Of a stretch of DNA of 64,000 nucleotides, positions 54,700 through 64,000 are shown in pieces. Under the pieces are notes generated by a model. That model was not told the DNA's origin, made no database searches, and saw only the letters and a list, made by a program, of their open reading frames with translations. Numbering within the stretch: the stretch's first letter is position 1; each line of letters starts with the position of its first letter. This DNA comes from Acanthosepion pharaonis (taxonomy: Eukaryota; Mollusca; Cephalopoda; Sepiida; Sepiidae), in NCBI GenBank assembly GCA_903632075.3, contig CAHIKZ030004727.1, forward strand, positions 311,001 to 375,000. The letters are read 5' to 3'. The position numbers and the translations under genes were made by a program.

Positions 54700-56620
54700 T
54701 ATATGAAACACCGAAGATTTTTGCTGCTTTTATAGGCAGTTATTAAATGTAACTTTGAGAAGCAGCCACTGTGCATGAACGAGACATTGGAATGAGTATT
54801 CTATTTTGTGTGATCGAAAAGCATATGAGAATTATACCTAAAAGTACAATCACCATTTACTGAATTTAGTACATAAAACTACAATTTTAGAAGTATTGGA
54901 AATTATTTAATTTTAATTTAATTATTTTAATATTTTAATTTTTATATATACTAATGAATAAGGGTGAGGCAACGAAACCAGGCATGGCTGATCATATATT
55001 GGGAGAACATTGGTCTGCGGTGTAAGGAAGTAAAAATATTAGACACAAAAGTATCACTGACGTCTAAATGAATCAGCTTATCTGCTATGCTATGGCGATC
55101 TTATCAGTGGGCCTAGCATAAATTTAAATCCCATATGGAAAGCTCAAGGAAGAAATAAAGAGAAACAGTAACAGAGAAAGCGAAGTTTGACAGTAAATCT
55201 TCAGCAGCATGAAGGGAAAGAAGAGTCGATAGGGGGGATCGAAGCCTAGCGGCAAGGTTCTATCTTCAGGATTGTCCAATTTGACAATCGCTAAAAGGAA
55301 TAAAACGTTTAAAGTTCACGCGCTTATTTTAGCGTCTCTTCCAATTTTCAAAACGGTTTACAAACTCGTTTTTCGTGATCGCCATCAGCTGCTATGTCAA
55401 TTTCTTTTTAATCCCGTCTACGGTCTGAAGACTCCAACTTTTCCATGCCGATTTTCGCTTTGACAGAACCAACAGTTGAAGGGAAACAAATCTAGACTGG
55501 AGGGAGAAGGGTGTTACAGATGCATTGTATTGCTAGAAACCTCACACGAGACGAGAGGAAGTGGAAGGCGCAGTATCATGAGGAAAGGACGATTACTCAT
55601 TGCATAAGTTGATTCAATGACGTTTCATTGCCGGCTGAGTATTTGTTCGTAAATGTCGCGTATGGTCTCTTCTGATTGATGATCAAGTAACAACAAGGTC
55701 GCGCAACAAGCCAAGATATATAAGAAATCGAATTTATTAATACATAGATTTTTGTAGAAAAATTGGTAAATGAAACAAAGTAATAAGTAAATTTATTTTA
55801 AAATATTCAACTACTAAAATATTGATATCTTTAGAAAAAATGTTAGAAAAATGAAGCTCCAAACAATTTCGATGTAAAAATAACGTCTGTTTTCTGATAA
55901 TGTTGAAGAGAAGAAGAAGAAGAAAAGAAAAAATAAAGGACACGAGGAAGGAAAAAAGATATTCTGAACTATTTCTATTATTGATGTAAATTCTAAAAAA
56001 GGAAATCGGGTTTGTTTTGATTTGGGGTTGGCCCCACTCCTTTGAACGGGTGAAGGTGTGGGAAACTTAAATTAGTCTTTTTCTTGTATCGCTTATGGGA
56101 AAGGTCCCCAGGCAGAAATATAATGAGAATTTTCGTACATGGCTTTTACCTGCCATGAAGACAGAAGAAAATTTAAAGCAGTTGTATCCTTTAGAAAGGA
56201 ATGAAAATAGTGGAGAAATCAGTCGAATTCGTTATAAGAAATCTTCCTGGTTTTGAAAAAGACGACGAGATTCCGCCAATTTTGATTCTTCCCTACAATG
56301 GAAGAGAAAAAGATATTCGATAAGAACTGTATGTTCAAAAGAAAATATGCTCAGTCAAATAAGAACCTAATTTTGGCATGTCTAAAATTTTAATTACCCT
56401 GTATGAGTTCATCGAGTCTTTTCGGAATCAATTTATACGACGATTCTGATATAATATGTGTAAAATATTTGAAAGAGAAATTGAAACGTATACAAAAAAC
56501 AACAAAAAAAAAACTTATTTTATAAAGTCCTAGAATTGAACTGCCAACGTCTAAGGAACTATTCTAAATGTTTTGTATAGGAACTTACATTTTTGTAGAT
56601 GCGAAAGTTTCGAACTATTT
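54700..56620. other. Long stretch without recognised genes
   Basis: Contains a small hairpin GATTGTC/GACAATC at 55272-55291. A plus frame of 63 codons (55272-55463) shows no known motif. The sequence around 55560-55740 ('tgacgtttcattgccggctg', ending 'atatataagaaatcgaattt') looks LTR-like but has no partner here. Remaining sequence is AT-rich. Confidence 0.4.
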
Positions 56621-56624
56621 TCAT

Positions 56625-57161
56625 TTATTGAAACACAACAAGTTCAGTTGACCATTGATGACAATTCAAGAACAACGTAACGACAAACAATTTTTTTCTA
56701 TCCTCTGCCAGCCGCAATGATGGAGAAAGCATTACCTCGCACCATGGCCAGTGAGACACGCTGCAAGAGACACGCTGCAAGAGCCACTCCGTTTCGTGAG
56801 GCTCGTCCCTTAATCGAGACGCAATCGCGCCAATCCTCCGAAGGAACGCCATCGAACGAGGGCCAATAACCCCTGAAGTCTCCATTGCCACAGGAGTAAA
56901 AACAAATTTATCAGCAAGAGAAGAATATTTAACTATTTTTTTCATCTCTGCGTCCCGGGCGACGGATCCCGGCTCAACCGCGGACCTGATCAAATTACCG
57001 GCCGAAAATGTATGCGCACAGGTCGCATCCCAAATCAACGACTTCCCCATTTTAAATGGGAAAATAGTAATGCCATCCGACCGCTTTCCATCAATTATTA
57101 TTTGGAAAGAATTATCTAAAACAAGAATACCTAAAGGGAGGCTCTTTAAAGTAAAAACAAT
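56625..57161 (-). pseudogene. LINE ORF C-terminus, 178 codons open
   Basis: The frame is open from the TAA at 57162-57164 to a stop at 56625. It reads FTLKSLPLGILVLDN, then DGKRSDGITIFPFKMGKSLI, WDATCAHTFSAGNL, VFTPVAMETSGVIGPRSMAF, RLRDEPHETEWLLQRVS. This matches the closing region of LINE RTs, whose usual form is RPDG...W...WDVTCxDT and PxAxETxGxxGP, possibly a degenerate PD-(D/E)XK fold; the P of RPDG is Ser here. It is the longest intact element frame in the window. The upstream RT is cut off at the A-tail of LINE copy I (57172), which probably inserted into it. Confidence 0.75.
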
Positions 57162-57171
57162 TTAGTTGAGC

Positions 57172-58010
57172 AGTTTTTTTTTTATCATTTCGCCCCAAGC
57201 AAGGCGATAATGCCACTAAGACGAAAGGTTACATGCAGTGAAAGAGAATGAGAAGACTTTAATGAGGAGAAAATACCAGAGAACAGAGTTCAGGAAGAGA
57301 GAAGATAGCGATTAATGTTTCATTTAAAACCTTTGAAGACTGTAGGTGGCTGAGTCGTCATAAACCGGAAGAAAGATCCACAGACGAATATTCCGAGAAA
57401 AGACACTTACGGTTCCATCGAGCTACTTCAACAGACCTAGTTGCCAATCTAGTAGTACGCTTAAATTCATGCGGTCGGGGTACCAAGGAGGAAAACTCAT
57501 TTGAACAATCGGCATGAAAATATTTATAGAAGAGACAGAGGGAAGCCACGTCACGTCGGTGAGAAAGTAACTAGAGACCTAGATGTCTGGTCAGGATTGG
57601 TTATGTTACAGACCCTTCTTTGGATTTTGTCAAGAATTTTGTGATGCACAACAGGACCGTCAGACCAAGTATAGTAGCAGTATTCAATGCACAGACGTAT
57701 GATAGATTTGTAAATATACAAAATGGATTCTGGCGAGTAAAATTTTCTGACACGACACAGTGACCCTACTTTCCTTGCAGTAGATGCAGCTATTGATTCG
57801 TTGTAGTCGCTCCACTTCAAGTCAGTAGAAAACGTGAAACCAAGAAGCTGCGGTATGTTGCTCTCATAAAATCTAGCGTCAACCACGATGATGGCAGGCG
57901 GAAAAGGTTTTCTGTAGTGGTTAAATGAAAGCTGTTTTGTTTTGGAGACTTTAAAATTTACAAGTCATTTTTGTCCCAATTAACCACTGATTGGAGCTCC
58001 TTTTCAGATC
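57172..58010 (-). pseudogene. EN-RT LINE copy I
   Basis: Minus strand with an A-tail at 57174-57183 and the family terminus 'ccccaagcaaggcgataatg' (plus). Frames: 57551-57886 (STDLKWSDYNESIAASTARK, VGSLCRVR, YKSIIRLCIEYCYYTW, LDKIQRRVCNI) and 57358-57549 (MASLCLFYKYFHADCSNEFS, HEFKRTTRLATRS). One frameshift separates them. Only the region after the RT catalytic box is present. Confidence 0.85.
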
Positions 58011-58059
58011 AGTTGGATTTGCTATTGAGTCAGGAGTAAATAGTAACTGTTGCTTTGTA

Positions 58060-58170
58060 TAAAAGGTTCGGAAGGAACCCTATCAAAAATGGAAAGATCA
58101 ATAACAGTTACTGGACTTGAGAAACCTATTTTAATAGAATAATTTTATAAATTTCAACCAATAGTAGCAT
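58060..58170 (+). pseudogene. LINE fragment (FKRTITVTR family)
   Basis: 'ggaacc.tatcaaaaatggaa', 'gatcaataacagttactgg' and 'gacttgagaaacctatttta' mirror 37555-37640. A small insert between two minus-strand LINE copies. Confidence 0.45.
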
Positions 58171-58179
58171 CGGATGCCT

Positions 58180-58480
58180 CACCATGGCGGGGGACACTAA
58201 CTGAAGTCGAGATTAAAAAAATAACTTTCTTTGGATTTTCTTGAGACTCTTAAGATATATAGCAGGAGTACCTGACTACATATGGTAGCAATATGACAAT
58301 GCAAGGACGAATGGTAATTTTTTTAAATGTTCAAGATGGAAAACTGACGGGAATATTTTCCTGGAATGACACAGTGAATCATTTTTCTTAGGAGTAGATT
58401 TAACAATTGATTCAATATTATAACTTCACTTCATCTCAGTGGAAAACTTGAGCCCAGGCGCAGAGAGTTGCTCGATCGGA
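58180..58480 (-). pseudogene. EN-RT LINE copy J, short internal piece
   Basis: 'ctttggattttcttgagact', 'tatggtagcaatatgacaat', 'ggaatgacacagtgaatcat' and 'gagcccaggcgcagagagtt' (plus) repeat the KIQR/HIW/LCR/LLGL segment of the family in decayed form. Confidence 0.65.
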
Positions 58481-58692
58481 GGTTGCACGTCCACATTAAA
58501 ATTATGGAAATTTCATGCTTTTGTTTGATTACTGTGGACTGTTTTTGTAAAGAAATAAATGTTGTATCATAGACTAAGTTTACTACATACTTCATTCTTA
58601 CTTTCCGAATTTGAATATGTGACGCCATGTGTAGAACGGTTTCACTGAGCTTAACAGAACGAGAAAACGAATACATTAAACGTTTTATACAC

Positions 58693-58693
<1 letters not shown>

Positions 58694-58743
<50 letters not shown>
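58694..58743. repeat. (TA)n microsatellite
   Basis: About 24 TA units. Confidence 0.96.
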
Positions 58744-58744
<1 letters not shown>

Positions 58745-58747
<3 letters not shown>

Positions 58748-58990
58748 TGAAATGGATTAAATGCGACAAATATTTTAATATATATTCTGTTTATCCGTTA
58801 TTTTTAGGGATATAACTAAATGCTTTGTTTTAATTAAACAGTATTAATTACGTTTACCGTCTTGAATGTTCGAGAAATTTCGTAGAAAATATGTTTTTTT
58901 CCGATAGGAATCGAACCTCTATGCCATATGGAAACCGTCATTTGGTGTAACGTGCTGTTAACCATTCAGCCCATAGAGAACTCACCGTTT
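58745..58990 (-). repeat. tRNA-derived SINE (family 3), full copy
   Basis: Minus strand. tRNA-like head 58901-58985: box A 'gggctgaatggttaacagc' and box B 'gaggttcgattcctatc'. Tail: 'aaatttctcgaacattcaag', 'ggtaaacgtaattaatactg', 'tttaattaaaacaaagcatt'. The closing block near 58745-58815 is directly repeated at 59090-59165. Confidence 0.7.
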
Positions 58991-59087
58991 ATCAAAGTCA
59001 AAATTACTGCTTATGAACACACCATCTTCGACGACCTTTCTCGATATTTTATTTCAAAAAGTAACCTAACGTAAATAATGACAACAT

Positions 59088-59238
59088 ATTAGATGAAATG
59101 GATTAAACCCGAGAAATATTTTAATATATTTTCCGTTAATACGTTATTTTTATAGATAAATTTTATTTGAGTAAATGCTCCGCTTTAATTAAACAGTATT
59201 GTATTACATTTACAGGTAAATTGAGACCGGTAAATGTA

Positions 59239-59240
<2 letters not shown>
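59088..59240 (-). repeat. tRNA-derived SINE (family 3), tail copy with hairpin
   Basis: The closing block 'attagatgaaatggattaaa' lies 346 bases from its twin at 58742. At 59203-59240 the arms ATTACATTTACAGGT and ACCGGTAAATGTAAT (one mismatch) enclose 8 bases. Confidence 0.7.

Positions 59241-59244
<4 letters not shown>

Positions 59245-59293
<49 letters not shown>
59245..59293. repeat. (TA)n microsatellite
   Basis: About 24 TA units. Confidence 0.96.
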
Positions 59294-59295
<2 letters not shown>

Positions 59296-59299
59296 AAAA

Positions 59300-59820
59300 A
59301 AAAAGACCGTATAGGATTTAATTTCGACATTACCATTATAATAATTTATTTCACCAGAGCCGTTAAACATTTTAAAGGACGCCGGATCATCAGATAGCAC
59401 TTGAAAAAATGAAATGAAACGAAAATGAAATTAAAATTGATGGGTAGGTGTAAGTTTTTGAACGAATAATTTAACAGAGAGTGTAAATGTTATTTAATAT
59501 AGTTAAATAGACATGGTAAATAACACAGTGGGGATTAAAAATTTAAATATCATCTCTTCAATTATACTTTTGTATTGGGGGAGGAGGAGGACCAGACCTT
59601 GACCTATTTAGATGGTTAAGTTTAGAATGGTAAGTGATATATAGAAATGGGAGGAATGGGAGGGAGAAAAGAAAAGGAAAAAAAGAAGAGGGAGAGGGAA
59701 GTAAAGAGAAAGAGGTTGTAATTGGGTTTTAGCAATTTATGTAAAAAATGGATTTTAATGCTTGATAGTAATTTTGATGTCTAAAAAAATTTGATGTTTG
59801 CTATCAATTTAAATTTAATT
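59300..59820. other. Unassigned, no gene seen
   Basis: A purine-rich patch lies at 59575-59720. No frame or repeat recognised. Confidence 0.4.
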
Positions 59821-59821
59821 C

Positions 59822-59825
<4 letters not shown>

Positions 59826-59881
<56 letters not shown>

Positions 59882-59888
59882 TTAATAT

Positions 59889-59928
<40 letters not shown>

Positions 59929-59982
59929 TATATAAATGGCTATGATAAAAAAACATACGTATACGCACATATACTTGCACAT

Positions 59983-60049
<67 letters not shown>
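59826..60049. repeat. Compound (TA)n arrays
   Basis: TA blocks at 59826-59878, 59891-59924 and 59990-60049. The last hosts the Tc1/mariner-type insertion. Confidence 0.95.
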
Positions 60050-60052
<3 letters not shown>

Positions 60053-60558
60053 GATCTCCATAAAGTTCATGTGCACTTTAAAAAAATTATAACTTTATTT
60101 GTATTAGAAATAATCTGTAAAAACGTTATAAAGTTTAATATACCTAGTTTTAAGTATAGTTATTGAATAATTCTTTACCACAAAATTTGCAACAAGTTTT
60201 AGATAAGTAAAAAAAATTTTCTTTTTTCCAGAATCAATTTGATCCATGGCTTCAACTGACGAAAAAGTAAACTGTCAAAGAAAGTTTTGAATTGAATACA
60301 ATAAAGAACCACCTCATAGGAAGACTATTGCTAAATGGATGAAAAACTTTTAAAGAGACAGGCTCCGTCCATGATAAGCCACGGTCTGGAAGGCCATGAA
60401 TCAGCGACGAAAGTGTTGCATCCATGAAATTAAATAAAATTTCAATAAAACCTTAAAAATATAGATGTACTTCTTTCTAATCCTTTTTACAAATTATTTC
60501 TACCGCAAATACAAATAAAATTTTTTAAAGTGCACACGACCTTTATGGACACCCTGTA
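60048..60558. mobile_element. Tc1/mariner-type element, non-autonomous, complete ends
   Basis: 507 bp (60050-60556) flanked by TA on both sides. The left end CAGGATCTCCATAAAGTTC and the right end (reverse) CAGGGTGTCCATAAAGGTC begin terminal inverted repeats. These continue through 'tgtgcactttaaaaaa' and 'tttgtatt', then 'gaaataat.tgtaaaaa', about 75 bases with a few gaps. Inside, 60246-60440 holds a transposase N-terminal relic: MASTDEKV, HRKTIAKWMKNF, then GSVHDKPRSGRP in broken frames, a helix-turn-helix plus GRP-type hook. No catalytic domain. TA flanks lie in a TA array, so target duplication is consistent but not diagnostic. Confidence 0.88.
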
Positions 60559-60749
60559 TATACATTCTCATGTGTTATAAAAACTGTGCTCAATGTTATA
60601 TAATAGAGCTATTAAGTATATATTACTGAATATATATAATATCCATCGTCGATATCACGACTCGGAGTTTCGTGTAAACTTGCAATCTTCAGGTGCGAAA
60701 AAAATCACAGATAAATTTGTATAAACGCAATGTCCAAAATACTGTATTA

Positions 60750-60787
60750 ATTACATTTACCGGTTTCAATTTACCGGTAAATGTAAT
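60750..60787. repeat. Perfect 15-bp-arm hairpin, SINE family 3
   Basis: ATTACATTTACCGGT, an 8-base loop, ACCGGTAAATGTAAT. The loop is the reverse complement (one mismatch) of the loop at 59218-59225, so the same hairpin lies in opposite orientation. Confidence 0.9.
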
Positions 60788-60804
60788 ATAATACTGTTTA
60801 ATTT

Positions 60805-61094
<290 letters not shown>

Positions 61095-61264
61095 AAGATT
61101 TTTTTTGTGCGTCAGATAGAATAAATTGCAACATTTTGTATGCTTATTTTTAGCATAATCCTTTAATATTTACTAATATTTTTCCGTATAATACAAATGA
61201 ATGAGGCAAGAAATATTGGTGTTACAGTTCATTTCTCGCCTCATTCAATTGTAATATATTCCCA

Positions 61265-61385
61265 AAAATATTCGTGAATATGAAAGGATTATGATAAAAA
61301 TAAGCAGACATAATGTTTGCAATTTATTCAATCAGACATGCCTATAAGAGAATTTGCTGCCTAAATGCACAAATATATACAGATA
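61265..61385 (+). repeat. Dispersed repeat, KLVREYE-type, copy
   Basis: 'ttcgtgaatatgaaaggatt', 'ataagcagacataatgtttg', 'ttattcaatcagacatgcc', 'tgctgcctaaatgcac'. It ends in a CATA-type microsatellite. Confidence 0.6.
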
Positions 61386-61394
61386 CATACATAC

Positions 61395-61555
61395 ATTTTT
61401 TTTATCAATTCATCTCAAGCAAGGTGATAATGCCACAAAGATGGAAGTGAGTGAAAGAGAAGGTGAAGACATTAGAAGGAACCGGAACCCTAAACAGAAA
61501 TCAAGGAATAAACCTCTACTCCTGTCCCAAAAACCGGTGAGGAGTGTGAATCAGA
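61395..61555 (-). pseudogene. EN-RT LINE copy K, extreme 3' end
   Basis: 'ttatcaattcatctcaagca' and 'aggtgataatgccacaaaga' (plus) are the family terminus. Almost no coding sequence remains. Confidence 0.65.
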
Positions 61556-61619
61556 TATATATATATGTGTGTGTGTGTGTGTGTCTGTGTGAAAAGTGTG
61601 TGTATATATATAAGCGTAA

Positions 61620-61775
61620 ATGACAGTTCCGTATAGGATGCAGGTTCGAATCCTGTCAAAGGACGAATATTTTCTATGAAAATTTCTCGGACATTCAGGC
61701 CAGTAAATGTTATTTAATACTGTTTATTATAAACAGAGCATTTACTTAAATACTTGTATCTATAAAAAAGAACGT
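61620..61775 (+). repeat. tRNA-derived SINE (family 3), 5'-truncated copy
   Basis: Box B 'caggttcgaatcctgtc', then 'gacgaatattttctatgaaa', 'tttctcggacattcaggcc', 'tttaatactgtttatt' and 'agcatttacttaaatac', the tail of 58745-58900 in the opposite orientation. The box A part is replaced by microsatellite. Confidence 0.7.
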
Positions 61776-62076
61776 TAAACATAAAAATGTCTTTAATAAA
61801 TAAATTGTCGGACTTTGTCCATTTCTTACTATATATATATATATATATATATATAGTTCTTCGCATATCCTCCGTAAATAAGGGTCGGACATTGTATTTC
61901 TGGAAGATAACGCTTTCAAGGCAAACAGTGTTTGTACGTAAAGTGCTGAATAAATAGAAATAGAACATTAACGGCAAACAATTATAAATAAATGTAAAAG
62001 AAAGTTCAAGTTAAAGAGAGGAAGATTAATTTTTTTAACTTTTTAGGCTTTATTTGTTTACTATATATACATGTGT

Positions 62077-62078
62077 AA

Positions 62079-62126
<48 letters not shown>

Positions 62127-62162
62127 GTGTATATATATATATATATGCATGTGTAAGTATAA

Positions 62163-62233
<71 letters not shown>
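62077..62233. repeat. Compound (TA)n array
   Basis: Three TA blocks with 'acatgtgta' and 'gcatgtgtaagta' interruptions. Confidence 0.96.
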
Positions 62234-62236
<3 letters not shown>

Positions 62237-62239
62237 GGA

Positions 62240-62750
62240 CGTTTAGAACTGATCGATATGTTTTATGAGATCGTTTGATCTCAAGGTAATTTCGTTAAGC
62301 CTCGAGTGTGTGTCACGAGTGAATGCGATATTTTATGTTCATCCTGATGTCAATCATTGATCAACACGACGAAGAGGCAGTTGTTAAAAAACAAGATCTG
62401 AGTTAAAAACAACTGAAAGATAACAAGAAATAAATAAATAAAATAAAATAAAATAAATAAAACCAATATGGCCGAACATTTGCAAAATTCCTCTCAATAG
62501 ATTCCATTGTGATCAGATAACGTGTAATGCGTACGTCTTCACACGCGCCCAAACTTGCATTTAAACGGAAAAAAAAACTCAACTCATCTGCATGTGTCGA
62601 TTTCGACACGACTGACTGAAGAGAGTTGGAATTAACTGAGATGGCTAGATTTTACTCGGTGTCTGGAATCAATTTGTTTCTCAAAGGTTGTATAGCGCCA
62701 GTCTTCCAGAGAATGAAATTGGCAATGACAGTTATATGAAGAACTTGGTA
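62240..62750. other. Unassigned, no gene seen
   Basis: Moderate GC; short AAATA run near 62430-62460. No motif on either strand. Confidence 0.4.
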
Positions 62751-62754
62751 ATGT

Positions 62755-63590
62755 TTCTTTTAATCCTTTCACCACAGGCAAGGCGAGAAGGCGACTAATA
62801 CACAGGAAGTTAGAGAGAGTGAAAGTGAGTATGGGGAGGATTGAGGAAAAGACAGAAGATAAAGGGATTCAAGAAGACAGAAGATGGCGATTGATATCGC
62901 ATTTAAATTTTTGAAGATTGTAGCTATTAGGGAAGCAAATAAACTGAAGGGATTTCCACAGGCAGAAAGTGCGAGAAAAGAAACTGCTATAGTAGAAGTG
63001 GCGGTTGCATTTAACTAGTTCAGCAATAAAACGGTGGGACCTAATTGCCAATCTAGCAGTATACGTAAATTCATGTAGTCGGGGCACCAGCTGTCAGAGC
63101 ATCTGCCATGAAAATATTTGCAGAAAAGACAGAGAGAAGCCACATGTCACGTCGGTGAGAAAGTGAATGAAGTCAAGATGCCTGGTAAGAAATGTGCACA
63201 TCATAGACCATTCTTTGGATTTTTCCAAGAAGCTCGAGATGACTAGCAGGAGCATCACAACAAATATGGAAGCAGTATTCAATGCATGGACGAATAGTAG
63301 ATTTATAAATGTGCAAGATGGACTCTGACGAGAGAAAAACATTTCTAGCACGACACAGTCTCCCAACTTTCCTTGCAGTAGATGCAGCAATTGAATCGAT
63401 GTAGTCGCTCCACTTCAAGTCAGTTGAAAACGTGAGGCTAAGAAGGCGTAGTGTATTTCTCTCCTGGAGTTTAGCATCAGCCACGCTGATGATATGCGGA
63501 AAGGGCTCTCTATGCTGGTTAAATGAAAGCAGTTTTATTTTGGAGCACAGCGAAAATTTCTTGGAATGAAACGTCAAAAATTCCCCGAGT
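62755..63590 (-). pseudogene. EN-RT LINE copy L
   Basis: Minus strand, 3' end at about 62755. Frames: 63173-63577 (RLLSLTFSTDLKWSDYIDSI, AASTARKVGRLCRARNVF, LHIYKSTIRPCIEYCFHICC) and 62869-63087 (ARLAIRSHRFIAELVKCNRH, FSRTFCLWKSLQ, FKCDINRHLLSS). The copy breaks off at the upstream end near 63590 in sequence corresponding to the LVNFNAPKT region. Closely related to copy I. Confidence 0.85.
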
Positions 63591-63759
63591 TAATGTTTTC
63601 CTGAATGTTTTTATAACCTGAAATATTGTTGGAATCAAACTTTTCCAAATATCTTAATAAAATCAGGAATTCATCAATTCCAAGGAACATATTATGCTAA
63701 AGTTTACCCAATGCAAGGCGCGATAGTCGTTCAATGTAGAGCATTATTGTTAAAATGTT

Positions 63760-64000
63760 GATGACAAAAGAGGGCTGTCTTTTTCTATAAATATTTTCAT
63801 GGCATCTGCTCTGACGGGCTATTTTCACTGGTGCTCCGACTGCATGAATTTAAGCGTGCTACTAGGTTGGTATCTAGGTCTCACCTTTTTACTGTCGAAA
63901 CGGTTAAATGTAACCACTTCTACTCCAACAGCTTTCTTCTCTCGCAATTCCCGACAATAGAACTCCCTTCCTCTTACTTGCTTCCCTAACTATAATATAA
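63760..64000 (+). pseudogene. EN-RT LINE copy M, runs off window
   Basis: 'tttttctataaatattttcatgg' (FYKYFHG), 'gaatttaagcgtgctac' (EFKRAT), 'tttactgtcgaaacggtta' (FTVETVKC) and a final NSLPSSYLLP-like frame up to the edge. Plus strand, facing copy L. Confidence 0.8.

Overview
The window reads as animal nuclear DNA that is AT-rich and built almost entirely from degraded mobile elements and simple repeats. I found no complete host gene. Evidence for a metazoan: non-LTR retrotransposons of several superfamilies, Penelope-like pieces, solo LTRs, a Tc1/mariner-type element, tRNA- and 5S-derived SINEs, and dozens of long (TA)n arrays. The style (dense TA and CA microsatellites, many 3' fragments of one EN-RT LINE) fits a mollusc, perhaps a cephalopod. 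That is a judgement of style, not a proof.

Layout. 0-8 kb: a possible SPX-like exon remnant at the edge, fragments of a REL-endonuclease LINE and a Penelope-like element, then two minus-strand copies of the dominant EN-RT LINE; the second (5.4-7.9 kb) is the longest copy here. 8-20 kb: microsatellites, solo LTR-like elements, LINE 3' ends, a 1.4 kb polypurine tract and tRNA-derived SINEs among GATA arrays. 20-34 kb: a solo LTR with a 5-bp target duplication, RTE-type LINE C-termini, a well-preserved REL-endonuclease LINE end (22.9-24 kb) and composite 5S/tRNA SINEs. 34-45 kb: a near-perfect hairpin at 34.6 kb, more SINE and LINE copies, a 10-unit 30-bp minisatellite, and a 5S-derived cluster at 43.8-45 kb. 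45-54 kb: tandem repeats, stacked RTE fragments, one short segment with splice-like borders (49.6 kb), and a large inverted repeat at 53.7-54.3 kb. 54-64 kb: a 178-codon open LINE C-terminus (56.6-57.2 kb), several LINE copies, a tRNA-derived SINE family with a conserved hairpin, and a complete 507-bp Tc1/mariner-type element.

Nothing here forms a pathway. The useful content is the history of insertions: elements nested in elements, microsatellites arising at fixed points of repeats, and SINE promoters assembled from 5S and tRNA parts. All family calls rest on reading by eye and remembered family motifs; no database was searched.
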